Origin: Temnopleurus reevesii
Taxonomy: Eukaryota > Echinodermata > Echinoidea > Temnopleuroida > Temnopleuridae
Reading direction: 5' to 3'
NCBI GenBank assembly: GCA_036244855.1
Contig: BQKZ01002876.1
Location: 1-10,383 of the forward strand
Length of the DNA stretch: 10,383 nucleotides
In this document: positions 1-7,155 of the stretch, piece after piece
How positions within the stretch are numbered: position 1 is the first letter of the stretch
How the letters are laid out: the number at the start of each line of letters is the position of its first letter
Notes under the pieces: generated by a model
The model's input: only the letters and a program-made list of their open reading frames with translations
Databases searched by the model: none
What the model was told of the DNA's origin: nothing
Translations under genes and position numbers: made by a program

Positions 1-101
1 AGTTTGGATGAAACCAGATACCATAGGATGTGACATGGAATAAGGCTGGATTTGACATGGCTTCTATCTCCCTAAAGGCATCTCCCTCTATCCATATCTT
101 A

Positions 102-390
102 TTCTTCTTCTTCTTCTTTCTCCTCTTCTTCTTCTCCTTCTTCTCTTTCTCTTCTCCTTCTCCACCTGCATCTCCTCCTCCTTCTTCACCCTTTTCTTCT
201 TATTATTCTTCTACTTTTTCATCATCATCTTCTTCTTCCTTCTCTTCTTCTTCCTATTCTTTTTCTTCTATGTCTTTTTCTTCCTCTACTTCTTCTTCCT
301 CTTCTTCTTCTTCTTCTTCTACATTTGTTTTCTTCTACTACTTTTTGTTTTCTTCTTCTTCTTTTTCTTCTTCTTCTTCTGCCTCTCCTT
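102..390 (+). repeat. TTC/TCC pyrimidine-rich microsatellite tract
   Basis: Nearly 290 bases are almost all T and C on the plus strand, mainly degenerate TTC triplets with TCC, TTTC and short TAT breaks. The cleanest run lies near 301-320. The opposite strand is a GAA/GGA polypurine tract. A serine- and phenylalanine-rich open frame crosses it, but that comes from TCT/TTC triplets and is not evidence of a gene. Mirror-like polypurine/polypyrimidine tracts of this sort can form triplex DNA, which is general knowledge and not shown here. Confidence 0.95.
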
Positions 391-1623
391 GTTCAAAGGG
401 GAATCAACCCCCTGGAGTTATCATGATATATTTAAATAAAAATGTAAAAATCAGATGAACAGACTGTGAAAATTTAAGAAAAATCAAACGAGCTGTTCAA
501 AAGCTATGGATTTTAAAATAATGATATCACAATCCTTAACGCTGATGAGGATCCATATGGTCAGCAACTATAGCAGAATCTGTCACATAACTCCCAATTC
601 CCAATTAACTAAATAACCTTTTTAATAATTGATTGACATAAAATTCAGAATAAAATGGTAAAACATGATTCTTTACAAAATACATGCAGAATTGATAAAT
701 GTATGCTATACTCAAATGAAGAAAAAAAACAGAATTTTGTTGATTTTTCTGAAAATAAAATAAAATGCAAATTTTGGTATACAGAATGAATGAGGAATGA
801 ATGAGGATAGATTCTACATGAATGAACGGGTAATGATAATGTGGTAATTCAATTTTTTAATTGATTGTTTAAAAAGATGGGAAACATTTATTTTTATTGA
901 TAAATATAATTTAACAAAAATAGGCATCCTTTCTTTTCCTCTTCTACAAGGAATACATTTTCTAAAATTACATTTGAACTAATTTTCATTCTTGTTTAAA
1001 TCAATCCTTTAATGTCACAACGTTCTATTTAAATGTCTGATTTCCTTCAAACATTTCTTTTAATCTTTTTCATATCTGTCTAGGGTTTTTTAATTATTTT
1101 TGTTGCTATGCTATTTTTTTTTAGTTTTTAAGCAGAGCAATGTTTATCAGGAGCAGACCCAACCTTTAACTGAGGCACCAGGTAGCATGATATAGACTGG
1201 CCTAATAATCTCTAAAATATCCAAATAACTGAATCATCTAGGTACATCTACTGCTCATCACACTGAACCATGCAAACATTAATTCCTCATGAAATGAATG
1301 AATAATAATGAATAATACTGAAAAGATAATCCAAACTCAGGAAAGATGAAGTATGAGATCCAACGCAATGGCATGCATGTTTCTTATCAACAAATGCTTG
1401 CACACGATCAAGAGGAAATGGTTTCACTGTATTGAAGTTTCCCTCCTAAATTTGATTATGACTGATAACATGAAGATGGGCGACCAGGCCCTCATATGAT
1501 TTTCATTGGTCAAGGAATCAAATAAAAGAGACAACAAGCTGAAAGTGATGTCGGAAGTTCATCTATTCAAACAAATAAGTGAGTGGTATAGTTTTCAAGA
1601 TTATTTCATCATTATGATTTCAG
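391..1623. other. A+T-rich non-coding DNA, no gene seen
   Basis: I see no convincing gene, RNA or complete mobile element here. Small-scale structure includes an 11-bp direct tandem, GAATGAATGAG at 784-794 and 795-805, a T-run near 1116-1125, and AATGAATAATAATGAATAAT around 1294-1313. Stops are frequent in every frame. Around 1380-1440 both strands stay open for about 40 codons, but neither side has good splice borders. This is compatible with intron or intergenic DNA. Confidence 0.6.
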
Positions 1624-1818
1624 AACGAGCGTGAACATTACATGGAGCAAAATGAGACTTTCTTCAAAGGAATGATGCGCTCCAGAAGAACTGTCTTATA
1701 TTATCATTATTATGAAAACCCCAAAGCAACTATATTTTGTATAAATATTGAGAAAGATTTTTTCCAGTGTGGTTTTCATAATGTTAGGGATCTATGTCCA
1801 TGCTATAGTCTCATGACT
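1624..1818 (+). CDS. Possible internal exon, product unknown
   Basis: A T-rich stretch ending TTATGATTTCAG (to 1623) resembles a 3' splice site. The following frame stays open for 65 codons to an acceptable 5' splice site, ACT followed by GTAAGC at 1819. The span is exactly 195 bp, so the exon would be phase 0 at both ends. The predicted peptide begins NEREHYMEQNETFFKGMM; its first 24 residues have a mixed, coding-like composition, and the rest is richer in Y, F and I codons of A+T-rich character. I recognise no domain. The same frame stops at 1837-1839. Chance open frames of this size are expected in a window this long, and no phase-compatible neighbour exon was found. Confidence 0.2.
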
Positions 1819-2250
1819 GTAAGCTGGTCATTAAATTGAAAATTACTGCTGAAAATTATGTCAGCTGTTTGCAGATCCTTATTCAATTCAGTCATTGTGG
1901 ACTAGGTTGGTTGTATAATGAATGACTAAAAGAGACTAAAGAATATTTTTTTCAGAAAAGAACAAGTTCAACAAATTTTGGGGTTAATGACAAAAATTCA
2001 AAGTTCATAGATGAGGTGCGGAGATTGAAGAAAACAAAGACAGTCTGGCATACAGATCAACAAGACAAATAAGAAAAGAAATACAGATCGAGAGCACAAT
2101 TAGAAAATAAATATGGAAAGTATTGAGATCAGGGTCCAAGGCTTTTGCCTCAAGCAATAATTTATCTAAAATGCAAATGACTAGGGTTCCTTTCAACCCA
2201 AGCCTTTTTCCTTCCTCCAATTCCTCCCTTTTATCAAATTTCTTCCTTAA
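1819..2250. other. A+T-rich non-coding DNA, no gene seen
   Basis: No gene or RNA can be supported. Short open frames on both strands near 2005-2220 have no recognisable family and overlap each other. The last part, from about 2190, becomes C+T-rich and grades into the CT microsatellite. Confidence 0.55.
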
Positions 2251-2329
2251 TCTCTCTCTGTCTCTCTCTCTCTCCCTCTCTCTCCCTCTCTCTCTCCCTC
2301 TATCTCCCTCTCTCTCCCACTATCTCCCA
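2251..2329 (+). repeat. CT dinucleotide microsatellite
   Basis: About 80 bases of (TC)n/(CT)n are broken by occasional CCC, G or TAT. The repeated SLSLSLSLPLSLP frame through it is simply translated CT repeat. Confidence 0.95.
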
Positions 2330-2821
2330 TTTCATTATAACTCTAATCATCTGCCCTCTACTTCTTGATTTCAATTGATTTTTGTCCTCTTTCTCCATAT
2401 TTCATTTTGCTATCTCAGTATTTTCAGGTGATCTTTTGTATCTTGTCTGCAGGGTTTCTGTAGTGGTCTACAAACAATGGGTGATGGGTGGCTCCCAATT
2501 ATGAATTACAAATGAAATAGGAATAGGGCAAAATGGTTTGAACTTATCAACCACACTAAATGACTTCTGGATACCTAATGCCTTATGAAGACTAATGGTT
2601 TTTCCTAATGAATGGCTAACAAGCATTGTGTGTCACTTCAATATCCATAGATATTCATTAAGATTAGACATGTAGTTATGATGATAAGAAAAGGTGGAGC
2701 TACTTCATACACACTATCAAATCCATTCACCAATTAGATCTGAACTCTAATCATACATCGATTTCAATTCAATACGATTATTCTTTCACATACATCAATT
2801 AAGGTGACAGTAATCACTTGA
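2330..2821. other. Non-coding DNA with one isolated 3' splice-like site
   Basis: The best signal is a pyrimidine-rich stretch ending CTTGTCTGCAG at 2452. One frame downstream reads 16 codons (VSVVVYKQWVMGGSQL) before a stop at 2502-2504, so a short terminal exon is conceivable, but nothing else supports it. The remainder holds no gene, RNA or clear repeat. Confidence 0.45.
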
Positions 2822-2890
2822 AATAGCTGCTGAGTGTACGATCCTATTCACAGTTCACATTGTTGTGAAGGTTGTGGGTTCATGACCAAT
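2822..2890 (+). mobile_element. Possible decayed tRNA-derived SINE head
   Basis: TAGCTGCTGAG near 2825 weakly resembles a polymerase III A box, and GGGTTCATGACC near 2872-2884 resembles a B box (consensus GGTTCGANTCC). They are about 50 bases apart. The intervening text, with GTTGTGAAGGTTGTGGGTTC, looks like the D-to-T-arm section common to invertebrate tRNA SINEs. No clean cloverleaf can be drawn, and no tail or target duplication was identified, so this is at best a relic. Confidence 0.25.
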
Positions 2891-2998
2891 CTGAATGCTC
2901 AGCCCAAGAAATAAAGGACTACTAAGGTCAAACTTGTGAACAATAAAGAGAGAAAGAGTTGATGAATGAATGAATGCAGAAATAAACTGAAAGCTTAC

Positions 2999-3057
2999 CT
3001 GGGTGGAAAAAGTGTAGAAATCCAATGCATACAGGTTCCCATTAGATGTCTTTGTAT
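2999..3057 (-). CDS. Possible internal exon, faint kelch-like motif
   Basis: Read on the minus strand, TTCATCATTGCAG (3' splice-like) is followed by 59 open bases ending CCACCCAG, then GTAAGC, a good 5' splice site. The frame gives TKTSNGNLYALDFYTFSTQ after a split codon ending in AT (D if the previous exon ends in G), so the exon would be phase 1 to phase 0. The NLYALDFYTF segment is reminiscent of a kelch blade strand (NDLYALDLxTxxW), but it is too short for assignment and the expected W is absent. The unspliced frame runs on as 79 codons with no recognisable family. Of all exon-like segments here this has the best two-sided splice context, yet it may still be chance. Confidence 0.3.
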
Positions 3058-4181
3058 CTGCAATGATGAATTCATTTAGCATCAAATTAATCAATTGAAC
3101 AGACTATCACACATTTAATATAATTTGCTGCACAACAACATCTGTACCTATTCATTGAAGCAATAATTGGAAATGAATTCTCAGAAAATTAGACACCTAA
3201 AACAATAGCTGATATCAATACAGTAGCGAGATATATATTCCTAGCGATTGGGGCAGACACACTTTCAACAATGTGTGTTGTTCAAAATTGTTTGATTTGA
3301 AAAAGTTCACACATATCATAACTTATGAGTAGTATGTTTAAACCAATGGTTTTGAGCCAAACAAAATCAACTGAAAATGTAAATGAAATTAATATTTCAA
3401 ATCTAATGAATAAATTGAAAATCTAAATATCAATATCTATCAGAGACACAGTTATGAATATGATTTGAGCTTGTATGATGAGCCTTGGTGATACACACTG
3501 CCAATCCAATAGTAATTAACTCACAATGCACCTGTGCACTTTCCAAAGGGAATTAAAACTCACTTGATTCTATATTTATCTGCAGAATTCATCTCAAACA
3601 CCAGCATCATCTGTCATCACCAACTTATTGCTGGAGTTAATTACTATCTCAGAAGAAATAACTGCTTAACAAATTATGCACTGCTCATTTTTGCTAGTTT
3701 CAAAATCAGCTGATCAATAGTAAAACCATCAAGTGAAATATTGGAATGTTATATGAACACAGAGAGTAGCTGAGTGATGATCATATAACAACTATTATGC
3801 TATTTCAACAGATATTTGGAATAAAATACTGTTAATTTGATATTTTTGGAACGAACAGAAAAACAATTAGAACTTCACTTAAATGGTTACCACATGACAA
3901 AACACTCATATTGTAACCACATCAGATATATACAACACCTTGGATGACAATAAATAGATGATGATTTACTCTCAGCAGACTCATGTGTAGTCTCAACAAT
4001 ACTCCAAACAAACCCTTTTGAATGATTTCAATAGCTTACAAAGCAACAAACAATGTTCCATTACAAAATAACTTCCTAATGTAGGTTTCTGGGATGAGGG
4101 CAAGGCAAGTCAATTACCATTCCAACAAAAATTGTCCTGTGAAATAATTTTTAGATTGAAATCAAGCAAACCATGTAAATA
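3058..4181. other. A+T-rich DNA, probably intron or intergenic
   Basis: No gene can be supported. It contains one spaced perfect inverted repeat (listed separately). On the minus strand, a 19-base segment at 4118-4136 has splice-like borders: AAAATTATTTCACAG before it and GTAATT after it. That segment would read DNFCWN plus one base and would join in phase to the 2999-3057 candidate, but segments this short arise easily by chance. Another 16-base segment with similar borders near 3559-3574 is out of phase and was dismissed. Confidence 0.5.
3509..3647. repeat. Spaced 14-bp perfect inverted repeat
   Basis: ATAGTAATTAACTC at 3509-3522 is the exact reverse complement of GAGTTAATTACTAT at 3634-3647, with 111 bases between. 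The arms do not extend convincingly and I see no target duplication, so this could be a short decayed inverted-repeat element or coincidence in A+T-rich DNA. Confidence 0.45.
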
Positions 4182-4455
4182 CAGTAAAACCTCTTTAAAA
4201 CGAGGTCCTTCGGACCATGAAAATTACCTTGTCATATCAAGTACCTCACTTGGGCCGTGTTTATACGGTCCAATGATTGGGTTTTGAAACGCATATAGTT
4301 CAGAAACACGGTTGAGTTTATACGGTCATCAAATATAAACGCGTTTCAAAACTCAATCATGAAACGCAGAAAAAGATGAGTTTTGAACGTGATTCTAGTA
4401 GAATCATGATCATCGGTGTCATATAAACATAACCATGTTTTGAAATGCGTTCCTG

Positions 4456-4463
4456 TGACGTCA
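4456..4463. promoter_or_regulatory. Consensus CRE palindrome TGACGTCA
   Basis: A perfect TGACGTCA, the CREB/ATF binding consensus, sits just inside the left arm of the long-TIR element. Nearby are the 15-base palindrome GATTCTAGTAGAATC (4391-4405) and ATGATCAT (4406-4413). The motif is seen directly. Any regulatory role is unproven, and no adjacent gene is known. Confidence 0.3.
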
Positions 4464-4499
4464 TATGGGCAATTTTCCGAAATGGATGACTATAATAGA

Positions 4500-4818
4500 G
4501 ATGAAAATAAATAGCATAAGGAAAGAGAGAAAAGGAGAAATAAGTGGAAAACGATAAAATAATATTTTTAAAAAATAGGAACGACTGAAAAAGAATGTGG
4601 ATAGATGGATAACAAAGAATAAAATAAAGATAGAGAGAAAATAAAGAAGAAATTAATGGAAGAATAAAACATTAGGATAGTAAGAAAAATGATGTGGATA
4701 GATTGATAATAATAAATATCGATAGAGATATAAAAAGGAAAATAAGTGGAAAACAATAGATGACATAAGGATAGAGAAAAAAGAAGGGAACATAAGAGGA
4801 AACAATAGAGAACATAAA
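4500..4818 (+). repeat. Purine-rich ~50-bp minisatellite, left block
   Basis: About seven degenerate copies of a unit around ACATAAGGATAGAGAG...GTGGAAAACAAT recur with marker positions near 4515, 4572, 4627, 4670, 4718, 4764 and 4812, a spacing of roughly 43-57 bp. Two unit types can be told apart: type A (CATAAGGATAGAGAG, then AAGTGGAAAACAAT) and type B (CATTAGGATAGACAGG, then AAGAATGTGGA). The block stops abruptly inside a unit where the next element is inserted. Minus-strand frames rich in MLFIVIYLS-type text are translations of this repeat, not genes. Confidence 0.8.
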
Positions 4819-5562
4819 CTAGATGAATCCTCTACCGCGCACGGTCAAAATTTATGCCTCCGCCATCACGCAATCAGAAAAATATGTACGGCTTGTACCA
4901 TGCCATCAGAAATCAAATTTGGGGCACTGCGACCTTTGACCCCGTGAATCCAACTCATCAGTTCTACCTCACATGCTTATTCATAATTGAGCTAAGTTTG
5001 AAAGAAATTGGTTCAATTTTTCCGAAGTTATAGCAATAATGAGCTTTATTGAGTGATTTTGTACAAGTTTTTTTGCCCTGTGACCTTTGACATTTAACAT
5101 ACTAAACCCAAAATCTACTCAGTACATCCTCCCATGCTTATACACTTCAGAGCAAAGTTTGGGAGCAATTGGTTCACTTATACTGAAGTTATCGCGGTAA
5201 CAAGCAATTTTGGGAGATTTTTTACAAGTTTTTTTGCCCTGTGACCTTTGGCCCATTGAACCCAAAATCTAATCACTTCATCCTCAAATGCTTAAACATA
5301 CTTGAGCCAAGTTTGGTCAAAATCTGTCCAGCAATTCTGAACTTATTGCGGTAACAAGCAAGTTTGGGAGATTTTTTACAATTTTTTTGCCCTTTGACCT
5401 TTTACCTTTTACCTTTGGCCTATTGAACCCAAAATCTGATCAGTTCATCGTCACATGCTTATACATACTTGAGCCAAGTATGGTCAAAATCTGTCCAGCA
5501 ATTCTGAACCTATTGCGGTAACAAGCTATTTTGGGTGATTTTTTACAAGTTTTTTAATCCTG

Positions 5563-5582
5563 TGACCTTTGACCTTTGACCC
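5563..5582 (-). promoter_or_regulatory. Overlapping DR1 nuclear-receptor half-site pairs
   Basis: On the minus strand, 5563-5575 reads AGGTCAAAGGTCA, the exact DR1 consensus bound by HNF4, RXR heterodimers and COUP-TF. A second near-perfect pair overlaps it at 5570-5582, giving three half-sites in a row. The motif is certain; binding is not shown and no neighbouring promoter is known. Confidence 0.4.
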
Positions 5583-5723
5583 CCTGAACCCAAAATCTAA
5601 TCAGTTCATAATCAAATGCTTATACATACTTGAGACAAGTATGGTCAAAATCCATCCAGCAGTTCCGAACTTATTGCGGTAACAAGCTATTTTGGGTGAT
5701 TGTTTACAAGTTTATTGGTCCTG

Positions 5724-5743
5724 TGACCTTTGACCTTTGACCC
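5724..5743 (-). promoter_or_regulatory. Second overlapping DR1 pair, next tandem unit
   Basis: The same three-half-site arrangement returns 161 bp downstream, with an exact AGGTCAAAGGTCA (minus strand) at 5724-5736 and an overlapping pair at 5731-5743. The earlier units hold weaker versions, with one or more mismatches, at about 4930, 5081, 5242 and 5395. Confidence 0.4.
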
Positions 5744-5854
5744 CCTGAACCCAAAATCAAATCACTTCATCCTCACATGCTTATACATACTTGAGCCAAG
5801 TTTGGTGAAAATCCGTCCAGCAGTTCCAAACTTATCGTGGTAAAAAGTTTCGGA

Positions 5855-5880
5855 CGCACGCACACACGCACGCACGCACG
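5855..5880 (+). repeat. GCAC/CA microsatellite
   Basis: A short (GCAC)n run with a CACACA break joins the tandem array to the right end of the 4851-5913 element. It is a fixed part of this element type as I recall it, and it is locally G+C-rich against an A+T-rich background. Confidence 0.85.
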
Positions 5881-5913
5881 GACAACCCGAAAACATAATG
5901 GCGGAGGCATAAA

Positions 5914-6397
5914 AATAGAGAAAAAAGAAAGGAACATAAGTGGAAAACAGTGAATAATATTAGGATAGACAGAATGTAAAAAGTTGATGACAATAAATAA
6001 CATAAGGATATAGATCAAAAGAAGGATGAATAAGGAGAAAATAATCAATAACATTAGGATCGACAGGAAATGAATGTGAAAATGTAGATAACAATAAATA
6101 ACATAAGGATAGAGCTAGAAAGAAGATAAAATAAACCGAAAATGATAAATAAGTTAACAATAGAAAGAGAGAAGAAGGATATATTTGCGGAAAACAATAT
6201 AGAACCTAAGGATAGAGGAAAAAAGAAGGGAAAATAAGTGGAAAACAATAAAGAACATAAGAATAGAGAGAAAGAAAGAAAAATAAATGGAAAACAGTGA
6301 ATAACATTAGGATAGACAGAAAATTAATGTGGAAAGATAGATAGCAATAAATAACATGAAGACATAGAGAGAGAAAGAAGGGAAAATAAACTGAAAA
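5914..6397 (+). repeat. Purine-rich ~50-bp minisatellite, middle block
   Basis: The minisatellite resumes directly after the 4851-5913 element, in register with the interrupted unit. About ten copies have markers near 5914, 5958, 6001, 6052, 6102, 6154, 6205, 6256, 6305 and 6355. Type B units (CATTAGGATAGACAG) lie at about 5958, 6052 and 6305; the others are type A. All minus-strand frames of 60-93 codons here are translated repeat. Confidence 0.85.
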
Positions 6398-6447
6398 TCT
6401 TCTTCTTCTTCTTCTTCTTCTTCTTCTTCTTCTTCTTCTTCTTCTTC
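6398..6447 (+). repeat. Pure TTC microsatellite (~16 copies)
   Basis: Fifty uninterrupted bases of (TCT)n occur here, or (GAA)n on the other strand. The purity suggests it is young or still changing in length, unlike the degenerate tract at 102-390. It forms one border of a segment inserted into the minisatellite, which would fit a simple-repeat tail on the minus strand. Confidence 0.95.
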
Positions 6448-6597
6448 CAGTAGTGTGCATAGGACCTTCAAGGAGTATTGTCGCACATCAGTTGGTTGTA
6501 TTTTTTGCTTACAAAACATGATTTGAACTAAGAACCCGCTTGAATATATACTATTTACAATATTTACAAAGTCTTCTCATGTGAGTTAAAGATGGAG
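6448..6597 (-). mobile_element. Foreign segment in minisatellite, possible SINE/LINE end
   Basis: About 150 bases have no similarity to the ~50-bp units on either side. Read on the minus strand the segment ends in (GAA)n at 6447-6398, the arrangement expected of a retroposon with a simple-repeat tail. AGTTCAAATC (minus strand, 6529-6520) is B-box-like, but no stem pairs around it, no A box is convincing, and no target duplication is visible. It could instead be unrelated DNA next to an expanded triplet. The right border is placed where unit text (AATGCTAAGGATAG) resumes. Confidence 0.3.
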
Positions 6598-6884
6598 TTA
6601 AATGCTAAGGATAGAAAGAAAAAAGAAGGATAAATAAGCGGAAAACAAGAGAGAACATGAGGATAGAGAAAAAAAAAATAAGGGGAAAACAATAAATAAC
6701 AATATTAAGATAGACAGGAAAAGAATGTAGAAAATGGATAACAATAATGAAGTATCATAAGTATCGAGAGAATAAGAAGAAAAAATAATCAGAAACAATA
6801 AATAACATTAGGATGGATTGAAAAAGAATTTGGGAAGATAATAAAACAAATAGCACAAGGATATAGAGAAAAGAAGGGCACTCT
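6598..6884 (+). repeat. Purine-rich ~50-bp minisatellite, right block
   Basis: Six more copies have markers near 6604, 6656, 6704, 6755, 6806 and 6854 (spacing 47-52). Type B units lie at about 6704 and 6806, each followed by type A, so about 100-bp A-B dimers are evident. The block ends at GAAGGGCACTC, where unique text leads into the right arm of the long-TIR element. Confidence 0.85.
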
Positions 6885-7155
6885 TTCAGAGACTGCGAGG
6901 TAAAGTTGTGTGGTGGCACATCTTCATAAGAGCCAGAATCACGTTTAGAAAAGGATCGTATAAACACGACCATATTTCATAATTGAGTTTTGAAACACAT
7001 TTCATGTTTAATTTTCAAAACTCAATTGCCGTATAAACACGGCCTATATCAGGGTAAAAAAAGAACGAACTAAAAAGAGCTGGGACCAATAAAATCACCT
7101 TGTCATAACAGGTGTCTCGCTATATCCGACCTCTTTATAACAAGGTTCCACTGTA

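Larger units (their letters stand above)
4925..5850 (+). repeat. Six tandem ~160-bp units with TGACCTTTGACC cores
   Basis: The same ordered landmarks recur: a TGACCTTTGACC-type core, TGAACCCAAAATCTAATCA, a CACATGCTTATACATACTTG-like stretch, GAGCCAAGTTTGGTCAAAAT, a CAATTCTGAACTTATTGCGG-like stretch, and GATTTTTTACAAG. Core positions (GACCTT) fall at about 4931, 5082, 5243, 5396, 5565 and 5726, so the unit is 151-169 bp. The first unit is the most divergent and the last is cut short by the element terminus. The final two units are the most alike, which suggests recent local duplication (inference). Confidence 0.9.
4851..5913. mobile_element. Non-autonomous element with GGAGGCATAAA termini
   Basis: TTTATGCCTCCGCCAT at 4851-4866 is the exact reverse complement of ATGGCGGAGGCATAAA at 5898-5913. 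The body is an array of about 160-bp units (listed separately), then a GCAC-rich run and GGACAACCCGAAAACATAATGG before the right end. From memory, CCTCCGCC/GGAGGCATAA ends with GGACAACCCGAAAACATAAT are widespread in echinoderm, lancelet and mollusc genomes, but I cannot name the family. The interruption of the minisatellite begins earlier, after AACATAA near 4818, so about 30 extra bases on the left (to 4850) either belong to the element or to an older event. There is no transposase frame. Confidence 0.65.
4253..7044. mobile_element. Long-TIR non-autonomous DNA element with satellite core
   Basis: GGCCGTGTTTATACGG at 4253-4268 is repeated exactly in inverted orientation at 7029-7044. Similarity continues inward imperfectly: TTGAGTTTTGAAA-type blocks follow the ends, and TTTTGAACGTGATTCT (4381-4396) mirrors AGAATCACGTTTAGAAAA (6935-6952). 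The arms are therefore about 144 and 110 bp. Each arm can also fold on itself, for example 6981-6995 with 7012-7027. Between the arms lies a purine-rich minisatellite with two further insertions, and no transposase frame. Clean target duplications are not visible at the borders (TTG or CTT on the left, TAT on the right). GGCC ends could suggest PIF/Harbinger, but I would not assign a superfamily. Confidence 0.7.
4182..7153. mobile_element. Pogo/Tigger-like MITE, split by a later insertion
   Basis: The left end CAGTAAAACCTCTTT (from 4182) and the right end, read in reverse as CAGTGGAACCTTGTTATAAAG (to 7153), match at about 18 of 24 terminal positions. Both ends are flanked by TA (4180-4181 and 7154-7155), the target duplication of Tc1/mariner and pogo-type transposons. 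Only 4182-4252 and 7045-7153 belong to this element, about 180 bp together; the rest is the nested insertion. The two halves also share a direct repeat, GGACCATGAAAATTACCTTG near 4212 and GGGACCAATAAAATCACCTT near 7082, each followed by TCATA and a CTCRCT end. GGTCCTTCGGACC at 4204-4216 is a small hairpin. There is no coding capacity, so it is non-autonomous. Confidence 0.75.

Noticed and set aside
30..458. 142-codon serine/phenylalanine-rich plus-strand frame
   Set aside because: It is the translation of the TTC/TCC microsatellite; the ends outside the tract show no domain or coding-like composition.
1524..1579. Plus-strand open segment ending AATAA before GTGAGT, next to the 1624-1818 candidate
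   Set aside because: The intron would be only 44 bases and the reading phase does not match the next segment.
2123..2368. 81-codon plus-strand frame with SLSLSL text
   Set aside because: The middle is translated CT repeat, and the remainder overlaps another equally weak minus-strand frame.
3559..3574. 16-base minus-strand segment between CTGCAG and GTGAGT
   Set aside because: No pyrimidine tract, an implausibly short exon, and a phase incompatible with neighbouring candidates.
4851..5913. CRISPR-like array, because of regularly spaced repeats
   Set aside because: The whole ~160-bp unit is repeated, not short repeats with unique spacers, and the context is a eukaryotic inverted-repeat element.
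4568..6973. Ten overlapping minus-strand frames of 62-93 codons with hydrophobic MLFIVIYLS-type repeats
   Set aside because: All come from the complementary strand of the ~50-bp purine-rich minisatellite (and, in two cases, the TTC run as poly-E or poly-R). They look like membrane proteins only because the repeat is T-rich on that strand.
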